8,772 bases of DNA from Caldilineae bacterium. Its GTDB lineage: Bacteria; Chloroflexota; Anaerolineae; J102. The DNA lies in contig RFJM01000560.1 of assembly GCA_003694905.1 (NCBI GenBank), positions 1-8,772 on the forward strand. Reading direction: 5' to 3'. The notes beneath the pieces are model-generated. The model worked only from the letters and a program-made list of their open reading frames with translations. It had not been told where the DNA came from and ran no database searches. The position numbers were made by a program, and so were the translations under genes. Below, one piece after another: positions 1 to 6,835 of the stretch; within the stretch, counting starts at the first letter, position 1, and the number at the start of each line of letters is the position of its first letter.

Positions 1-2
1 CC

Positions 3-158
3 CTCAAGAGCAGGGACATGGCACTGGCGCTCGCCTGGCGACTGCACATTCGCCACATCCTGCAGGCTGCCTTCGCGCAGGGCTACACGGCCAGCGATGT
101 GGTGCGACAGGGCGATTGGAGCTTCTATTTGCTGGAGAAGCCATGGCCCAGACCCTGA
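3..158 (+). CDS. C-terminal fragment of probable GNAT-family acyltransferase
   Basis: Only the last 51 codons are inside the window. The frame beginning at base 3 is open and ends at TGA 156-158. The tail contains WRLHIRHILQAAFAQGYTAS, followed by an aromatic strand ending FYLLEKPWPRP. This layout (helix, AAFAxGY, then a strand ending YLLE) resembles my memory of the C-terminus of predicted GNAT acetyltransferases that neighbour N-acylamino-acid racemase genes. The catalytic acetyl-CoA binding part is outside the window, so the family call is an inference. It overlaps the next gene by 16 bases (ATG at 143), which indicates translational coupling and a shared operon. In the known Geobacillus D-to-L amino-acid conversion route, a GNAT N-succinyltransferase works with a racemase of the family encoded next door. 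That pairing is the best hint to its substrate. Confidence 0.5.
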   Translation, partial: LKSRDMALALAWRLHIRHILQAAFAQGYTASDVVRQGDWSFYLLEKPWPRP

Positions 159-1273
159 GCATCGAACGCATCGAGCTGCACCACCTGGCCCTGCCGTTGG
201 TCAGTCCCTTCGAGATCAGCGTGGCGCGTGTGACCCACAGCGACACCGTGCTCGTCTCGGTGCACGGTGGCGGCCTGACCGGCTGGGGGGAGTGTCCGGC
301 GACGGTGGGGCCCTACTACTCGTACGAGACCTCGGCTACTGCCTGGCACATCCTACGCGACCACTTCATTCCCGCGGTGCTCGGCCGCACCGTCGCACGG
401 CCGGCCGACGTGCCAGGATGGATGAGCCATGTGCGCGGGCATCCCCTGGCCCGCGCCGCGCTGGAGAACGCGGTGTGGGATCTGCTGGCCCAGGCGCGCG
501 GATGTTCCCTGCGCGAGCTGTTGGGCGGTGAGCGAGCGCGCGTGCCCGTAGGCGTCAGTATCGGCATCCAGCCCGATGTTCCGGCCCTGCTGGAGACGGT
601 TGAGCGCCACCTGCAGGCAGGTTATCGGCGGATCAAGCTCAAGATTAAACCGGGATGGGATGTGGTACCTGTGCAGGCGGTCCGCGAGCGGTGGCCGGAT
701 CTGCTACTGCAGGTGGATGCCAACACAGCTTATACCCTTGCGGATCTGCCCGTGATGCAGGCCCTGGACGCCTGCGACCTCCTGCTGATCGAGCAGCCCC
801 TGCACCACGACGACATCGTGGATCACGCCGAACTCCAGCGCCACCTGCGCACTCCCATATGTCTGGATGAGAGCATTCACTCGCCGGACCATGCGCGCTG
901 GGCCTTGCAGATCGGTGCCTGTCGCGTCATCAACATCAAGGTCGGCCGGGTGGGAGGCTTCACCGCTGCCCGCCGCATCCACGATCTCTGTGCCGAACAG
1001 GGCATTCCCGTATGGTGTGGCGGTATGCTGGAAACCAACGTGGGCCGGGCCGCCAATCTGGCCCTGGCCTCACTCCCCAACTTTACCCTGCCCGGCGACA
1101 TCTCGGCCTCGCGGCGCTATTACCATGAAGACATCGCCGAGCCGGACTTTGAGCTCAACCCCGACTCCACCATCGACGTGCCTGCTGCTCCCGGTCTGGG
1201 CGTGCGCGTGCGCTCGCGACAGCTCCACAAATGGCGGGATCGGCACGAGGTCTTTTCCTACCATGTTTCCTGA
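143..1273 (+). CDS. menC: o-succinylbenzoate synthase / N-succinylamino-acid racemase (enolase superfamily)
   Basis: A 376-residue enzyme of the muconate-lactonizing subgroup of the enolase superfamily, of usual full length. The N-terminal capping domain occupies about residues 1-125 and the TIM barrel about 130-365. Visible catalytic residues are the KxK motif in RIKLKIKPGWD (K165/K167), the three metal ligands D192 (LQVDAN), E217 (LIEQPL) and D242 (CLDES), and the opposite-face lysine K266 (INIKVGRVGG). The late loop CGGMLETNVGR is typical of MenC/NSAR proteins. Family members make o-succinylbenzoate for menaquinone, racemize N-succinyl amino acids, or do both; sequence alone cannot separate these. 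With no men genes in view and a GNAT-like gene overlapping upstream, the racemase role is favoured. The start is ATG 143, with GGAG at 134-137 five bases upstream; an in-frame TTG at 116 lies further inside the upstream gene. After the stop, GGCGG (1274-1278) can pair with CCGCC (1292-1296) ahead of a pyrimidine-rich stretch, a weak terminator at best. It converges with the ABC ATPase gene. Confidence 0.85.
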   Translation: MAQTLSIERIELHHLALPLVSPFEISVARVTHSDTVLVSVHGGGLTGWGECPATVGPYYSYETSATAWHILRDHFIPAVLGRTVARPADVPGWMSHVRGHPLARAALENAVWDLLAQARGCSLRELLGGERARVPVGVSIGIQPDVPALLETVERHLQAGYRRIKLKIKPGWDVVPVQAVRERWPDLLLQVDANTAYTLADLPVMQALDACDLLLIEQPLHHDDIVDHAELQRHLRTPICLDESIHSPDHARWALQIGACRVINIKVGRVGGFTAARRIHDLCAEQGIPVWCGGMLETNVGRAANLALASLPNFTLPGDISASRRYYHEDIAEPDFELNPDSTIDVPAAPGLGVRVRSRQLHKWRDRHEVFSYHVS

Positions 1274-1417
1274 GGCGGAAACCCTGTGACCCCGCCATCT
1301 CCCTTTCCCTTTGGCGCCGCCCACTATAGCGTGCCGTGGCCGAGGCTCTGGTGTTGAACCCCGACTGGGTGGCTGTCCTCATCAGGGCCGAGGAGACGAG
1401 CCCGGCCAAGCCGCGAT

Positions 1418-2548
1418 CTAAGCGTGCTGGGCGGGGTCGGTCCGCTCGTTCCCGAAGACGACGATGGCTTCCGGATCGATGGAAAGCGGCACGCGGTCGC
1501 CGGGCTGGAGCTGGGGGTAGAGGCCGGGGAGTTCGAATTCGAGCAGGGGTTCGGTGCCGTCGCCGGGGCGCAGTTGCAGCAAGGTTTGAGCGCCGTGAAA
1601 GGCGCGCATGACCAGGGTCAGCACCACGCGGTTGGGGAGGGAGCTCTGTTCATCGGAGAGGCGCGCACCTTCGGGGCGGATCACCAGGCGCGCAGGGTCA
1701 TGAGGCGAGAGGTCGGGCGGGATGTGTGCAGCCTGCAAAGGGCCGAGTTTCGTGAGGAGGACAGGAGAAGCAGAAGAGCCGCCAACTCGGGCGTCCAGGA
1801 AATTCTTGAACCCGAGAAAGCGGGCGACGAAGGGGGTTGCCGGCCGCAGGTACAGCTCGCTCGGTGTGGCCTCTTGCTCCAGACGACCGGCGCGCATGAG
1901 CATGATACGGTCGGCAATGGCGAAGGCCTCGTGCTGGTCGTGGGTAACGTAGAGGGCGGTCTGGTGAAGGCGGTCTAACAGGTACCGCAGTTCGCCCAGA
2001 AGCTGGTCACGCAGTACTCTGTCCAGTGAGCCCAGGGGCTCATCCAGCATGAGGAGACGGGGCTCGGGGGCCAGGCTGCGGGCCAGAGCGACGCGCTGTT
2101 GTTGCCCGCCACTCAGTTCATAGACTTTGCGATCTTCGTAGCCGGGCAGTTCGACCAGCTGTAGGAGTTCGCGCACGCGTTGGGCGATCCGCGCCGGGGG
2201 CCATTTTCTCATCTTCAGGCCAAAGGCGATATTGTCGGCAACGCTGAGATGGGGGAAGAGGGCGTAGTCCTGAAACATGAGGCCGAAGTCTCGGCGGTAC
2301 GCGGGCAGGTGGGTGATGTCCTCCCCGCGGAAGAAGATACGGCCGCTGTCGGGTGTCTCCAGACCGGCGATGATGTTTAGCAGGGTAGTCTTGCCGCAAC
2401 CACTGGGCCCCAGCAGACACACAGTTTCGCCCTCGGCGATCTGCAGGTCGATGCCGCGCAGGACCGGCACATCGTCAAAACTCTTGACGATGCCGATGGC
2501 GTGCAGGAAGGAAAAGGCGGATGAAAATGAGGACACGGACGGAGGCAA
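1418..2548 (-). CDS. ABC transporter ATP-binding protein, probable thiamine importer ATPase (PotA/FbpC type)
   Basis: A 376-residue ATPase with all nucleotide-binding motifs: Walker A GPSGCGKTT (47-55), Q-loop MFQDYALFPH (Q93), signature LSGGQQQR (145-152), Walker B RLLMLDEP (164-171), and the switch histidine in YVTHDQHE (H203). Residues from about 240 to 365 form a C-terminal regulatory part ending in a TOBE-like fold (LVIRPEG around 288-294). E. coli ThiQ is only about 230 residues and lacks this tail, so the protein is built like PotA/FbpC/CysA. No other ATPase is present, and the adjacent permease and ThiB lack one, so it most likely powers thiamine uptake; its substrate is inferred from context only. 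Homology seems to begin near residue 15 (LHAIGIVKSFDDVPVLRG). No ATG is available; the listed TTG at 2548 is the furthest-upstream ordinary start before an in-frame stop and has no well-placed ribosome binding site. GTG at residue 5 is possible. The gene is separated from the rest of the locus by an opposing small gene. Confidence 0.88.
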   Translation of the reverse strand: MPPSVSSFSSAFSFLHAIGIVKSFDDVPVLRGIDLQIAEGETVCLLGPSGCGKTTLLNIIAGLETPDSGRIFFRGEDITHLPAYRRDFGLMFQDYALFPHLSVADNIAFGLKMRKWPPARIAQRVRELLQLVELPGYEDRKVYELSGGQQQRVALARSLAPEPRLLMLDEPLGSLDRVLRDQLLGELRYLLDRLHQTALYVTHDQHEAFAIADRIMLMRAGRLEQEATPSELYLRPATPFVARFLGFKNFLDARVGGSSASPVLLTKLGPLQAAHIPPDLSPHDPARLVIRPEGARLSDEQSSLPNRVVLTLVMRAFHGAQTLLQLRPGDGTEPLLEFELPGLYPQLQPGDRVPLSIDPEAIVVFGNERTDPAQHA

Positions 2549-2576
2549 AAGCGAACGGTTTGGCGGACTCCGGACG

Positions 2577-2589
2577 TCTAATAATTAGA
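2577..2589. promoter_or_regulatory. AT-rich inverted repeat upstream of the ABC ATPase gene
   Basis: TCTAAT-A-ATTAGA is a perfect 6-base inverted repeat around one central base, and an AT-rich island in GC-rich DNA. It lies about 30 bases upstream of the ATPase start and about 80 bases upstream of the divergent small gene. On the minus strand it gives a TAATTAT string that could serve as a -10 region, but I see no convincing -35. It could be a promoter, an operator, or chance. The whole divergent gap 2549-2668 contains no other clear signal. Confidence 0.3.
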
Positions 2590-2668
2590 GGAGGCAGCTC
2601 GCACGGGGCAGCCGGCCCCACCACGCGATCTTGCTCTACCTTGATTACGTTGTCGTAGAGAGGATGAC

Positions 2669-2962
2669 ATGATCTTGACCAAGGCTACGGTCGCACGAAA
2701 ACTGCTGGACTATCTGCAAGGACGAATAACGCTGTCCGAGCTGATCATATGGGCGGACGAGGTGGCTACGACTGCCGTGATGGAACCGGAAGAGGCCGAG
2801 GTGATACGGCCGATTCTGGCGCGATTGGGGATAGCGGATGTCAGTCGTTTCGGCCTAACATGGGAGGATTGCCAGGCCATTCTACAACAGCTTGGCTACC
2901 GCGTTCGCATGGAGATGCACCCCGACACGGTGGCGGGTCAGAATTCGCCGATGTCGCCGTAG
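2669..2962 (+). CDS. small protein of unknown function, 97 residues
   Basis: The ATG at 2669 is preceded by GAGG (2660-2663) five bases upstream, a good ribosome binding site. The product is predicted to be mostly helical, acidic and soluble, with no signal peptide or membrane segment. The first ~82 residues look like a compact domain: a basic start (MILTKATVARKLLDYLQGRI), LSELIIWADE, an acidic central stretch with EPEEAEVIRPILARLGIADV, then FGLTWEDCQAILQQLGYRVR. The pattern 'LTWEDC...LxxLGYxVR' recalls small hypothetical proteins I have seen in Chloroflexota and cyanobacteria, but I cannot name a family or function. The last ~15 residues read through the end of the convergent permease gene (25-base overlap), leaving no room for a terminator. 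It sits between the permease and ATPase genes on the opposite strand. Proper codon structure and the ribosome binding site support a real gene. Confidence 0.7.
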   Translation: MILTKATVARKLLDYLQGRITLSELIIWADEVATTAVMEPEEAEVIRPILARLGIADVSRFGLTWEDCQAILQQLGYRVRMEMHPDTVAGQNSPMSP

Positions 2963-4683
2963 CGCAGGTTCTCGATGCCGAGAAAGCCAACCGCGGTAGT
3001 GGCCATGAGGATGACGCTGAGGGCCAAAGCCTGGCCGTAGTTGTTCAGACCGGGCTGTCCGAGAAAGCGATAGATGGCAATGGGCAGGGTGGGGAACTGG
3101 GGGCGGCTGACCAACAGGCTGGCGCCGAACTCGCCCATAGAGATGGTAAAGGCGAAGATGATGCCCACCAGGAGGGCGCGCGCGAGGATAGGCAGGTCGA
3201 TATGGCGGAAGACGCGGGCAGGCGGGGCGCCTAGCGAGGCGGCGGCGCGACGCAGATTCGGGTTCATGCCCCGCAGTACGGGCAACAGGGCTCGCAAGAC
3301 GAAGGGGAAAGCGATGAGGGTGTGGGCAATGGGCAGGATGAGCAGGCTTGTCCGTAAGTTGAGAGGCGGTTCGTCCAGTGCGATAACGTAGCCAAAGCCC
3401 AGGGTGACGGCGCTGGTGCCCAGGGGCAGCATGAAGATGGGATCCAACACGGCTGCCAGGCGGCCGCGGCCTTTGCCCGCCAGCAGATAGGCGGCCGAAA
3501 GACCCACAATGACGGATAAAACGATGGTGATCAGGGCAAAGAACAGGGAGTTGCGGACGGCTTCGATGGGGGTGACGAAGAAGACCGAACCCGTGCGGTT
3601 GACGAACAGTTCCCGATAATAGGCGAGGGTGGGACCGCGACCCAGGGTGACGGAGCGGAGGAGCAAAGCAAAAAGGGGACTGAGCAGAAAGAGGCCGAGA
3701 ACTCCCAGCATGCCGAAGACAAGCAAGCGTTCGCGGCGGGTGCGGGGGGCGTGTTGGGTAAGGGTGCGAGGACGGAAGTCGAGGGGCACGGTCAAGCGCG
3801 CCTGCAAACGGGTGTATAGGGCCATCAGGGCCAGAGTGAAGGCCATCTGCATCAGGGAGAGCACTGCCGCCACAGGCAGGTTGAAGAGCCGCACGGCGGT
3901 CCTGTAGATCTCCACTTCGATGGTGGCGAAACCGGGGCCGCCCAGGATGAGGATGACGCCGAAGGACGTGAAGTTGAAGAGGAAAACGAGGATGGAGGCC
4001 GCGGCGATGGCGGGCAGGAGGAGGGGAAGAGTCACCCGGCGGAAGCGCTGCCAGGGGGGCGCGCCCAACACGGCCGCGGCATCCCCCAAGCGCGGATCCA
4101 GGTTGGCCCAGAAGCCGCCCACCAACCGGATCACCACCGACGTATTGTAGAAGACATGGGCCAGCAGAATGATCCAGACGGTATTCTGCAGGTGAATGGG
4201 GGGGGCATCCAACCTGAGCATACCGGCGAGGATCTGGTTGAGCAGGCCTCGCGAACCGAGCAAGGCTGTGAAGGCGGTGGCCACCACGACGGTGGGCATG
4301 ACAAAGGGAAGGGTCGTGAGCGCTCGCAGAAGGCTTTTGCCGGGGAAGCGGTAGCGGGCGAAGATGTAGGCGGCGGGCAGTCCCAGCGCCAGTGCCCCCG
4401 CGGTGCTGGCCGTCGCCTGCCAGGTGGTGAACCAGAGAACGCCTGCATAATACGGTTTCTCGTATAAGGGGCGCAGGGCATCGAGGGCAAAACGGCCATC
4501 CGGGAAGAGGCTGAGGCGCAGGATGGCCAGCAGGGGGTAGAAATAGAAGAGGCTGAGAAAGGTGAGGGGAATCAGCGCCAGAAGCCAGTAGCCGCGAGCA
4601 CGCACGGCAGCCTGGATCCGCCGCTCCGGCCGTTTTCTGTCGGAAGCAAGGAGCTCGGTGTGAGAACCGGAAAGCGAAGTCAT
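2938..4683 (-). CDS. thiP: thiamine ABC transporter permease, two fused permease domains
   Basis: A 581-residue inner-membrane protein with two tandem permease domains, the arrangement of ThiP and FbpB (E. coli ThiP is about 536 residues). About twelve hydrophobic helices can be seen: around 31-55, 85-110, 120-142, 167-190, 222-248, 270-290, then 320-342, 378-402, 411-434, 445-465, 500-525 and 552-572. Each half carries the cytoplasmic EAA-type loop that docks on the ATPase: residues 200-220 (AAAVLGAPPWQRFRRVTLP) and 478-498 (AAASLGAPPARVFRHIDLP). The substrate is inferred from the ThiB gene in the same operon; ferric-iron permeases have the same architecture. The ATG at 4683 lies six bases after the stop of the methyltransferase gene, so translation is probably coupled. 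The stop codon lies inside the 3' end of the opposing small gene. It is predicted to be under the TPP riboswitch by read-through from 7726. Confidence 0.87.
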   Translation of the reverse strand: MTSLSGSHTELLASDRKRPERRIQAAVRARGYWLLALIPLTFLSLFYFYPLLAILRLSLFPDGRFALDALRPLYEKPYYAGVLWFTTWQATASTAGALALGLPAAYIFARYRFPGKSLLRALTTLPFVMPTVVVATAFTALLGSRGLLNQILAGMLRLDAPPIHLQNTVWIILLAHVFYNTSVVIRLVGGFWANLDPRLGDAAAVLGAPPWQRFRRVTLPLLLPAIAAASILVFLFNFTSFGVILILGGPGFATIEVEIYRTAVRLFNLPVAAVLSLMQMAFTLALMALYTRLQARLTVPLDFRPRTLTQHAPRTRRERLLVFGMLGVLGLFLLSPLFALLLRSVTLGRGPTLAYYRELFVNRTGSVFFVTPIEAVRNSLFFALITIVLSVIVGLSAAYLLAGKGRGRLAAVLDPIFMLPLGTSAVTLGFGYVIALDEPPLNLRTSLLILPIAHTLIAFPFVLRALLPVLRGMNPNLRRAAASLGAPPARVFRHIDLPILARALLVGIIFAFTISMGEFGASLLVSRPQFPTLPIAIYRFLGQPGLNNYGQALALSVILMATTAVGFLGIENLRYGDIGEF

Positions 4684-4689
4684 GGAAAC

Positions 4690-5640
4690 TCAGACAGGGG
4701 TGGCATAGGCGCGCATGATGTCGGAACGCCGGAGCGCGGCGGTTGCGATGCCGAAGGCCCAGCCCCATGCCTGCAAGAGAGGGAGTTCGCGCAAGTTCCT
4801 GCGGCCAAGACGATAGGCCAGGGAGCCGGCAAAGCCGTGGGGATTGGGAATATGTTGCAGGCGCAGGAGCCGGTAGCCGGCCAGGGTCAGGGTTTTCACC
4901 AGGGCTGTCGGCGTGAAATGGTAGCGGTGGCGGGGCAGATCGAGGTGGAACCAGTAGCTGCCGGCCAGCAGAGCGCCCAGCCCCTCGCGATTCGGCGTCT
5001 CCAGCAGGAGCAGGCCACCCTCGCGCAGGGCCGGGCGCAGCCGCTGGAGCACCGCAACCGGCCGGTCGAGATGTTCCAGTACATGCCACAGGGTGATGGC
5101 GTCGAAGGCACCGGCGGGCAGGTCTGTCTCTTCGACCGCGTTCTGCCAGACTTCGAGCCCGGCCGCGCGAGCCAGGGATGCCGCCCGCGCGTTCGGTTCG
5201 ATGCCTACCACCTGCCAGCCCAGACGCTGCAGGGCGGCGCCGTAGGCACCGGCGGCACAGCCGACATCCAGCAACTTGCCTGGCGGCGGCGGAGGAGGGC
5301 ACCAGGTCCAGCAGCGGATGGTGGCCAGGACGGCTGCCAGGACGCGCGGCAGGGGCAGGGCATCGTCCTGGGGATAGCCCCGCGCACCGAGCAAGGATGC
5401 CGCCAGCCGGCGTCGCAGCCCCCCCGCAGGCCGGCTGATCTGGCGATAGGGTTCGTAGTCGTCCGGGTAGTGAGATTCGGCCGCGAGGGTCGGTTCCGGC
5501 ATCCGCGTGACCCCCAGCCCGCATTCACCGCATTGCCAGACCTCGTACATCTGCGAGGTGGCGTAGCGCCGGTCCGGTGCGCGCAGAGCAGGCGCCAGAG
5601 GGCTGCCGCACAGGGGGCAGGTTTCGAGGTTGGGGGTCAT
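4690..5640 (-). CDS. zinc-ribbon class I SAM-dependent methyltransferase
   Basis: A 316-residue protein. The N-terminus has two CxxC pairs, CPLC (C8, C11) and CGEC (C37, C40), expected to bind zinc. A Rossmann methyltransferase core follows: motif I LLDVGCAAGAYG (123-134), the acidic residue after strand 2 in VVGIEPN (E148), FDAITLWHVLEHLDRP from 179, and LLLETPN near 211-217. The segment WFHLDLPRHRYHFTPTAL (230-247) is common in methyltransferases of surface-polysaccharide and related gene clusters. The acceptor cannot be read from sequence. It has no recognised role in thiamine transport, yet lies inside the operon: 12 bases after the thiB stop and 6 before thiP. The chosen start is ATG 5640, which leads directly into the zinc ribbon. 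A GTG at 5652 abuts the thiB stop (TGAGTG) and would add four residues; neither has a strong ribosome binding site. Residues 111-120 include an unusual run of six prolines. Confidence 0.87.
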   Translation of the reverse strand: MTPNLETCPLCGSPLAPALRAPDRRYATSQMYEVWQCGECGLGVTRMPEPTLAAESHYPDDYEPYRQISRPAGGLRRRLAASLLGARGYPQDDALPLPRVLAAVLATIRCWTWCPPPPPPGKLLDVGCAAGAYGAALQRLGWQVVGIEPNARAASLARAAGLEVWQNAVEETDLPAGAFDAITLWHVLEHLDRPVAVLQRLRPALREGGLLLLETPNREGLGALLAGSYWFHLDLPRHRYHFTPTALVKTLTLAGYRLLRLQHIPNPHGFAGSLAYRLGRRNLRELPLLQAWGWAFGIATAALRRSDIMRAYATPV

Positions 5641-5652
5641 GGCGGCCCGCAC

Positions 5653-6762
5653 TCAGCGCAGCACCACGTCGGTCCAGGCTTCAATCCACTCCTCGCGATG
5701 CCGGGCGATATCTTCGGGGCTGACCGACACCGGCTCTGTGGGGACTTCGGCCCAGCGGCGGAAGAGGTCTCCCATGTCCGCCTTGCTGTTGGCCGGGTAG
5801 ACGAACATGTGCAGGGGAATGTCTTCCTGGAAGGTTGGACTGAGGAGGAAGTCGATGAGGCGGCGCGCTGCCTGGGCATGAGGGCTGCGGGCCAGGATGC
5901 CGACGAACTCGACCTGTTTGAAGCTGTTGCCGGGGGTGTTGACGCTGGCGGTCGGAGGTGATTCCAATTCGTTGAAGTAGACTTCGGCCACGGGGCTGGT
6001 GGCATAGCTGACAACGATGGGCCGGTCGCCCTCGCCACCGGAACCGACGGTGAAGACGCCCCAGTAGGCGTCGCTCCAGCCTTCGGTCACTTGGACGTCA
6101 TTGGCGCGCAGGTCTCGCCAGTAGTCGAGGTAGGTGTAATCACCCTCGGTGCCGAAGCGGCCCACGGTGGTGAGAAGGAACGCCAGGCCGGGCGAGGAGC
6201 TGGCAGGATTCTCCACTACGGTCAGGCCCTTGTACGCGGGGTCGGTCAGATCGGCGATGTCGTCAGGCGGATCGAGGTCGTTTTGCTCGAACCAGGCAAT
6301 GTCGTAGTTCAGGGTGACGAAGCCGAAATCGACCGGGAGCATCTTGTGTTCGGGATCCAGTTCCAGGTCGTCGGGGATATCGGCCAGGGCCGGGGCATCG
6401 TAGGGTGCGAATAGGTCGGCCTCGAGCGCGCGACTGAGGAAAGTGTTGTCGATGCCGTAGACGACATCACCAAGGGGGTTTTCTTTGGAGAGGATCAGGG
6501 TGTTGAGCATTTCACCGGCGTCCCCGCTCTTGAGGACCTTGATCTCGATGCCCGTATCTTCGTGGAAGCGGTTGAGCACTTCTTCGCTGATGTCGAAGCT
6601 GTCGTGGGTGACGATGGTGAGGGCTTCGGGCGCGGGGATGGTGGTAGGCGTGGTCGGCGGCGTGGTGGGTGGCAGGGTGGGATAGGCACAACCTGCCAGG
6701 AAGAGCAGGAGCGCGGGCAGAAGCACCAGAAGGATGCGTGGAATGGGACTAGACGTTTTCAT
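5653..6762 (-). CDS. thiB: thiamine-binding lipoprotein of ABC transporter
   Basis: A 369-residue extracytoplasmic receptor that captures thiamine (and probably its phosphates) for the ThiP permease. The N-terminus is a lipoprotein signal: basic start, hydrophobic stretch 10-22, lipobox LAGC with lipidated C25. A Pro/Thr-rich tether (about 29-45) follows. The mature part matches the ThiB/TbpA pattern: LTIVTHDSFDISEEVLNRF (about 48-66), DVVYGIDNTFLSRA (99-112; E. coli ThiB has VVLGLDNNLLDAA), LPVDFGFVTLNYD (142-154; VPFDYGY in E. coli), a WSDAYWGVFT segment (229-238) and VSYATSPVAEVYF (251-263). These similarities set it apart from the iron-binding relatives. The start is ATG 6762 with a strong AAGGAG seven bases upstream. 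It lies 73 bases after the thiamine pyrophosphokinase stop, with no convincing terminator between. Confidence 0.92.
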   Translation of the reverse strand: MKTSSPIPRILLVLLPALLLFLAGCAYPTLPPTTPPTTPTTIPAPEALTIVTHDSFDISEEVLNRFHEDTGIEIKVLKSGDAGEMLNTLILSKENPLGDVVYGIDNTFLSRALEADLFAPYDAPALADIPDDLELDPEHKMLPVDFGFVTLNYDIAWFEQNDLDPPDDIADLTDPAYKGLTVVENPASSSPGLAFLLTTVGRFGTEGDYTYLDYWRDLRANDVQVTEGWSDAYWGVFTVGSGGEGDRPIVVSYATSPVAEVYFNELESPPTASVNTPGNSFKQVEFVGILARSPHAQAARRLIDFLLSPTFQEDIPLHMFVYPANSKADMGDLFRRWAEVPTEPVSVSPEDIARHREEWIEAWTDVVLR

Positions 6763-6835
6763 GGTTCGACTCCTTTTTTGTTTGACAAGGGGAATGGTAG
6801 GAACGAAATGGCATGAGACCGGGCAACCGCCGGCA

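Noticed and set aside
116..142. TTG at 116 as start of the MenC-like gene
   Set aside because: ATG 143 has a GGAG at the right distance and begins directly at the conserved N-terminus; the TTG would add nine unneeded residues and deepen the overlap with the upstream gene.
1395..1417. Possible terminator after the ATPase gene (GGCCG/CGGCC arms)
   Set aside because: The stem is only five base pairs with a long loop, and no T-tract follows on the minus strand.
1336..1611. Plus-strand frame of 91 codons after menC
   Set aside because: It is mostly antisense to the ATPase 3' end, is an Arg/Gly-rich product, and has no ribosome binding site.
2882..5524. Very long minus-strand open frame (880 codons) across the permease and methyltransferase genes
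   Set aside because: It is an alternate-frame shadow. The other frames encode a clear 12-helix permease and a motif-complete methyltransferase, while this product is an Arg/Pro/Ala-rich string without domains, as expected from GC-rich third positions.
4660..5961. Long plus-strand open frame (433 codons)
   Set aside because: It is antisense to the methyltransferase and thiB genes, has Gly/Gln/Arg-rich low-complexity composition and shows no recognisable domain.
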